From NCBI GenBank assembly GCA_903917955.1, contig CAIXCO010000218.1, forward strand, positions 1-13,769: a DNA stretch of 13,769 nucleotides, in the 5' to 3' direction. Positions 13,467 through 13,769 of the stretch are shown piece by piece (position 1 is the stretch's first letter; each line of letters opens with the position of its first letter). The notes under the pieces are model-generated. The model was not told the DNA's origin. It worked only from the letters and a program-made list of their open reading frames with translations, and did no database searches. The DNA is from an uncultured Chlorobiaceae bacterium (lineage in GTDB: Bacteria > Bacteroidota > Chlorobiia > Chlorobiales > Chlorobiaceae). The translations under genes were made by a program, and so were the position numbers.

Positions 13467-13769
13467 ATGAAACCCCTGTATACCTTTATCGTCTCTCTCA
13501 TCATTCTTGCAGCGCTTGCCATAAAATTTCCCGATATGCTGCTCGACCCCGGCACCCTCATAAAGGGCCATCATGCATTGAAAAAAGAGTGCCTGAGCTG
13601 CCACACTCCATTTCAAGGGGTAACGTCGCTGCAGTGCGTTACCTGTCACAAAGAGGGTTCCATCGGCATCAAAAATGTCGCCGGTGCCTCTCTTCCAAAA
13701 GATTCATCGAAGGTTCTTTTTCACAAAGGACTTTCTGCCAACTCCTGTATAGAGTGCCATACTGACCAC
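13467..13769 (+). CDS. Multihaem c-type cytochrome (N-terminal part; continues past window edge)
   Basis: An ATG at 13467 opens 101 codons with no stop before the edge, so the protein is truncated at its C-terminus by the window. Residues 1-19 form a hydrophobic export signal or membrane anchor. Three c-haem motifs are present: CLSCH at 42-46, CVTCH at 57-61 and CIECH at 94-98. Additional histidines (35, 36 and 86) are candidates for distal haem ligands, and the FHKGLSANSCIECH pattern resembles class III (c3/c7-like) multihaem cytochromes. Haem would be attached in the periplasm. It lies 7 bases after the cytochrome b-like gene on the same strand, so the two are almost certainly cotranscribed and likely form one electron-transfer unit. 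More haem motifs may lie beyond the edge. Confidence 0.9.
   Translation, partial: MKPLYTFIVSLIILAALAIKFPDMLLDPGTLIKGHHALKKECLSCHTPFQGVTSLQCVTCHKEGSIGIKNVAGASLPKDSSKVLFHKGLSANSCIECHTDH

Overview
The window looks like chromosomal DNA of a green sulfur bacterium (Chlorobiaceae; Chlorobium/Pelodictyon-like). This is inferred from the style of the protein sequences, the set of housekeeping genes, a tRNA gene without encoded CCA, and an RNase P RNA with a Chlorobium-like architecture. It was not checked against any database. I count 12 protein genes (two cut by the window edges), one tRNA, the RNase P RNA, and one small possible gene remnant.

Left part (1-3960, minus strand): an AT-rich block that appears to be a cell-surface polysaccharide O-acylation cassette. 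In transcription order it has an SGNH/GDSL-type exported protein (3742-2348), an AlgI-like MBOAT membrane acyltransferase (2348-864, overlapping the first gene by one base), and a second SGNH-type exported protein (802 to beyond the left edge). The last has no stop inside the window. A 43-codon ORF of uncertain status lies just upstream, between the cassette and comEC.

Middle (3961-10286): a GC-richer housekeeping core. A ComEC-like DNA-uptake channel (minus) is divergent from metF (methylenetetrahydrofolate reductase, plus). metF converges on lysA (diaminopimelate decarboxylase, minus). lysA is divergent from an rpmG (L33) - tRNA-Leu(CAG) unit with a good promoter and a good intrinsic terminator. 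Then come a coiled-coil/C4 zinc-ribbon protein and rnpB.

Right part (10313-13769): a likely minus-strand operon of a small membrane protein, a class I aminotransferase and a lipoprotein of unknown function. Diverging from it is a plus-strand pair: a polytopic, histidine-rich cytochrome b-like membrane protein followed 7 bases later by a multihaem c-type cytochrome cut by the right edge. These could form a quinone-linked electron-transfer module.

The points most worth a second look are the acylation cassette with its hidden second SGNH gene; a ComEC whose C-terminal domain lacks the metallo-beta-lactamase metal motif; an RNase P RNA that seems to lack P18, carries an extra P19-like hairpin and has GGC instead of GGU in L15, next to a CCA-less tRNA gene; and the cytochrome b/multihaem c pair. 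I see no CRISPR array, insertion sequence, phage gene or obvious defence system.
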